This document shows positions 61,481 through 64,000 of a stretch of DNA of 64,000 bases, piece after piece. The stretch lies in contig JAQGDQ010000448.1 in the NCBI GenBank assembly GCA_030141605.1, forward strand, positions 1 to 64,000, written 5' to 3'. Within the stretch, counting starts at the first letter, position 1. Every line of letters starts with the position of its first letter. Both the position numbers and the translations under genes were made by a program. The notes under the pieces are model-generated. The model worked only from the letters and a program-made list of their open reading frames with translations. It did no database searches and had not been told where the DNA came from. Source of the stretch: Tubiluchus corallicola (Eukaryota > Priapulida > Priapulimorpha > Priapulimorphida > Tubiluchidae).

Positions 61481-64000
61481 CCGACCATTATCAGTGAAAT
61501 ATTTTATATACACGTGATAGACACACTACAGTTAGTTTGTGTTTGTTTACTTGTAATGACTTTGGTGCTCAAGTCAAGAAGAAATGTTCTAAATTATTGC
61601 CAATCTCGTGATCCAATTTTAAAAATTTCATTATGGGCACAGTTTCTGTAAAATATTTCTAAGTGGCAAAGTTTTTATAAATTATATTTGAAAACTTCTT
61701 GGTCCATTCATTCAGGAAATTATGTTGTTTGCTCATCATCATGAAGAAAATAGGGTTTCTTCTTATACTGGAATGAAATAGATAGTTAAGCACATTTTAA
61801 GTTCACAAATTCTAATTTAAGGTATTAATCGGCTGAAGTCTGAATTCTCAAGGTTTTCTTAACATTGTGGCTAGGTATGTAGTCGTGTAAGTATTTTTGT
61901 ACAATGGCTATCTAAGAAGGAGGCCCCGATGCTTGTCTTTGCGAGAATTTTTTTGAATGTGTCATTCTGATGTAATCATTCTTTAATGTAATTCATTCTT
62001 TCAAAACAATGCTTACACTAAGATATTTTAGAGTACAGGCCATTCTGAGCGAAGTTTTGAAACTATTAAGTAAGTGAACACCTGGCGACACCATACAGTC
62101 ACGCTGCAGACTTTAAAGTGGCTTGATTGATGGGAGAAAGTAGCAACTAAGAAGCGACTATTATCATTAGTAGAAGTTGGCAATTGTTAGCTGCTGTTAA
62201 AGGAGTCACTCAAGCAATGTTAGACTATCTGAAGTTTTTGAAATAACTGCTACTTTCTGATGTTTATTCAGACATTTATAAAACTATGTTATGCCTGTAC
62301 ACATATTAAGAGAAACTGTAATTTGAACAAGGATTGACTTTGCTGCTATCATTTAAGTATCAGACACGTAGTTATATCTTTAACTTTAATGTAACTAAAT
62401 TTAACGGTAATGATAGTTTTTTCAGCCCAGTGCTAATTACACTAAATATGTGTTTGATTTCAACAAGAATGTTGATAATATTGTGTAATGCATATAATAG
62501 TAGTTGAATAATGTGTATTTTAGTTCTTTGTTCAAATGCTTATCTTTGGCTTAATAACTAAGACAGTTTGTTTGGTGATGCTACATTAATTACGTTTTAG
62601 CATCATTTGTAGTTAAAAGATGTTTGTAATTGTTCTGTTTGTTCGTGTGCTGTGTAATTCGTTTTTCATGACTTGGAGTCATTGCAGTGTAAATGGTTGA
62701 ACAAAATTTTTTTCATGTAATAATAATTATGACAAGTTTTACCTTGGATGGTTGTACTTCATGTTGAAATATCAATACCTTACAACCAAGAAGAGGATTA
62801 AGTCTGTCTTTTTAAAGTCAGTTTTTGACCAAAATGCGAAGTAAATGTCTGCTATTCTAACTTTGAAGGATAGTTAATGTAATCGCCATTGGTCAATTTC
62901 GTGAAAATTAATAATAAAAATCACACACAATATTAATAGTATATTGTATTATCAGTACTAATCTTTGCCTTTTTAGATTTCCAAATTTGGCAATGCTAAG
63001 TATATTTAAATTTCATTAGTTGTGCTTTATTACAAGTTGCATTGCCTATGTACGTGGCGCCATCTTCATTTCATAAAGGGAAATACCAAAATGTACCTTA
63101 AATTAAATTCCATCTGTTTACTGATACGTTATGATAAAAATTACACAGATGAGTATTGCAGGAAGTAACAAGAAAAACACTACAGAAACATTTATAGTAC
63201 TCTAAATAACAAAAACTAATGAAGTTACATTTTTTAGTTATATTTTTATTTCAATTGATAAAAACGTGGTGTTGTGCTTCAATTTGTGCTGACAGGTGCT
63301 GTTTCATAATACGATTTTTTTAACATTATTGCTTAGTATTTAGTAGCTTGACAGGTTCATATTTTATGCGTTGATGATATTTTCAATTATCATAAAATAT
63401 TGCTTTTGTCTATATTTTTTGCAAAGCTTACTGTTTAAGATCGGCCTGATGCAACATTTATGTAGTAAAAATTACTAAAAAAATATAAACTTTTAATAAC
63501 AATTCCATTTCATATGAGAATAATTTCAGCAAACAATAATTATTAGAATTAAAGTATTAAAATAATAAAAAACTATTTGTTGGAATTTTAACAAAACTGT
63601 GAAAACGAGAATTCCCAAATAAACACACTTTTTTGAGATTATAATACGCAGTATTTTATTGGACATTAATAAACGTATTACTGCATTTCGTGTATTGTTT
63701 CCTTAATGTTACAAATTTTTTGTTTATTTTAAATAGATCACTGTTAATTGGAGTTTACCTAGTGTCCGGATGCGCGCGTGTTTTCACCTGCGGAAACAAT
63801 CTATAGTAATAGTTGTAGTAAAAGAACAACGCATACGCAGGCTGCATAAACGGGGGCATTTAAAAAATATACGTTTTACCTATTATGCACCCCCCCCCCC
63901 CAAATAAGAAACGTATGCGCATCCGTAAACGCCAGTAGCAGCCATAAAGCCCATTAGTTACCCATATAAATAAATTCAAATTTATTTCAATTCTCTACAA
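61481..64000. other. p23 3' region and downstream intergenic
   Basis: AT-rich with no gene seen. The p23 3' UTR probably occupies the start. A C homopolymer of about 12 lies at 63889-63900. Confidence 0.45.

Noticed and set aside
1-64000. Bacterial systems, CRISPR arrays, operons, rRNA and tRNA genes
   Set aside because: No spaced repeats, no operon-like packing and no rRNA blocks; genes are intron-containing animal genes. tRNAs were not searched exhaustively, but none was noticed.

Overview
The window is animal nuclear DNA. It is AT-rich, and its genes are split by GT-AG introns. Recognisable genes are ornithine decarboxylase (ODC), an FBXL15-type F-box/LRR protein, a glucokinase-regulatory-protein (GCKR/MurQ-type SIS) gene and the HSP90 co-chaperone p23. 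There are also hAT transposons and the tails of non-LTR retrotransposons. The gene set fits a metazoan, perhaps a sponge or another early-branching invertebrate; the species cannot be fixed from the sequence.

The dominant structure is one giant fold-back palindrome. The left arm (about 1-26385) returns as its reverse complement in the right arm (about 29317-58436), around a 2.9 kb single-copy spacer (about 26386-29316). For most of the length, left coordinate plus right coordinate is 58437-58440. This becomes 58455 inside about 23.4 kb and about 55702 inside a 2.75 kb hAT insertion present only in the right arm. The arms are nearly identical but carry scattered SNPs, homopolymer length changes and a 10 bp indel, so they are two different molecules or alleles and not a copied string.

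Layout, left arm: LINE remnants (3.1-4.0 kb); ODC (+, nine coding exons, 6168-13217); FBXL15-like (+, three exons, 16069-17961); GCKR-like (-, 28853-19279, running into the spacer). Right arm, mirrored: GCKR-like (+, 33131-39158), FBXL15-like (-, 42370-40478), ODC (-, 52271-45223), LINE remnants (54.4-55.3 kb). The right flank (58437-64000) is single copy: LINE tails, a 27 bp minisatellite and an intact intronless-CDS p23 gene (60986-61480).

The palindrome turns round inside the GCKR-like gene. The left copy keeps three more 5' exons than the right copy, but neither has the first exons that would carry the start codon and the beginning of the first SIS domain. No complete GCKR exists in the window. 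The two explanations are a real fold-back (inverted duplication) event, or an assembly misjoin of two haplotypes head to head. The window begins at the last base that can be paired with the right arm, and one arm carries a hAT insertion whose empty site is intact in the other. Both fit the haplotype misjoin, but the sequence alone cannot decide.

The genes do not form a pathway: polyamine synthesis (ODC), ubiquitin-ligase substrate recognition (FBXL15-like), sugar-phosphate sensing (GCKR-like) and HSP90 co-chaperone (p23).
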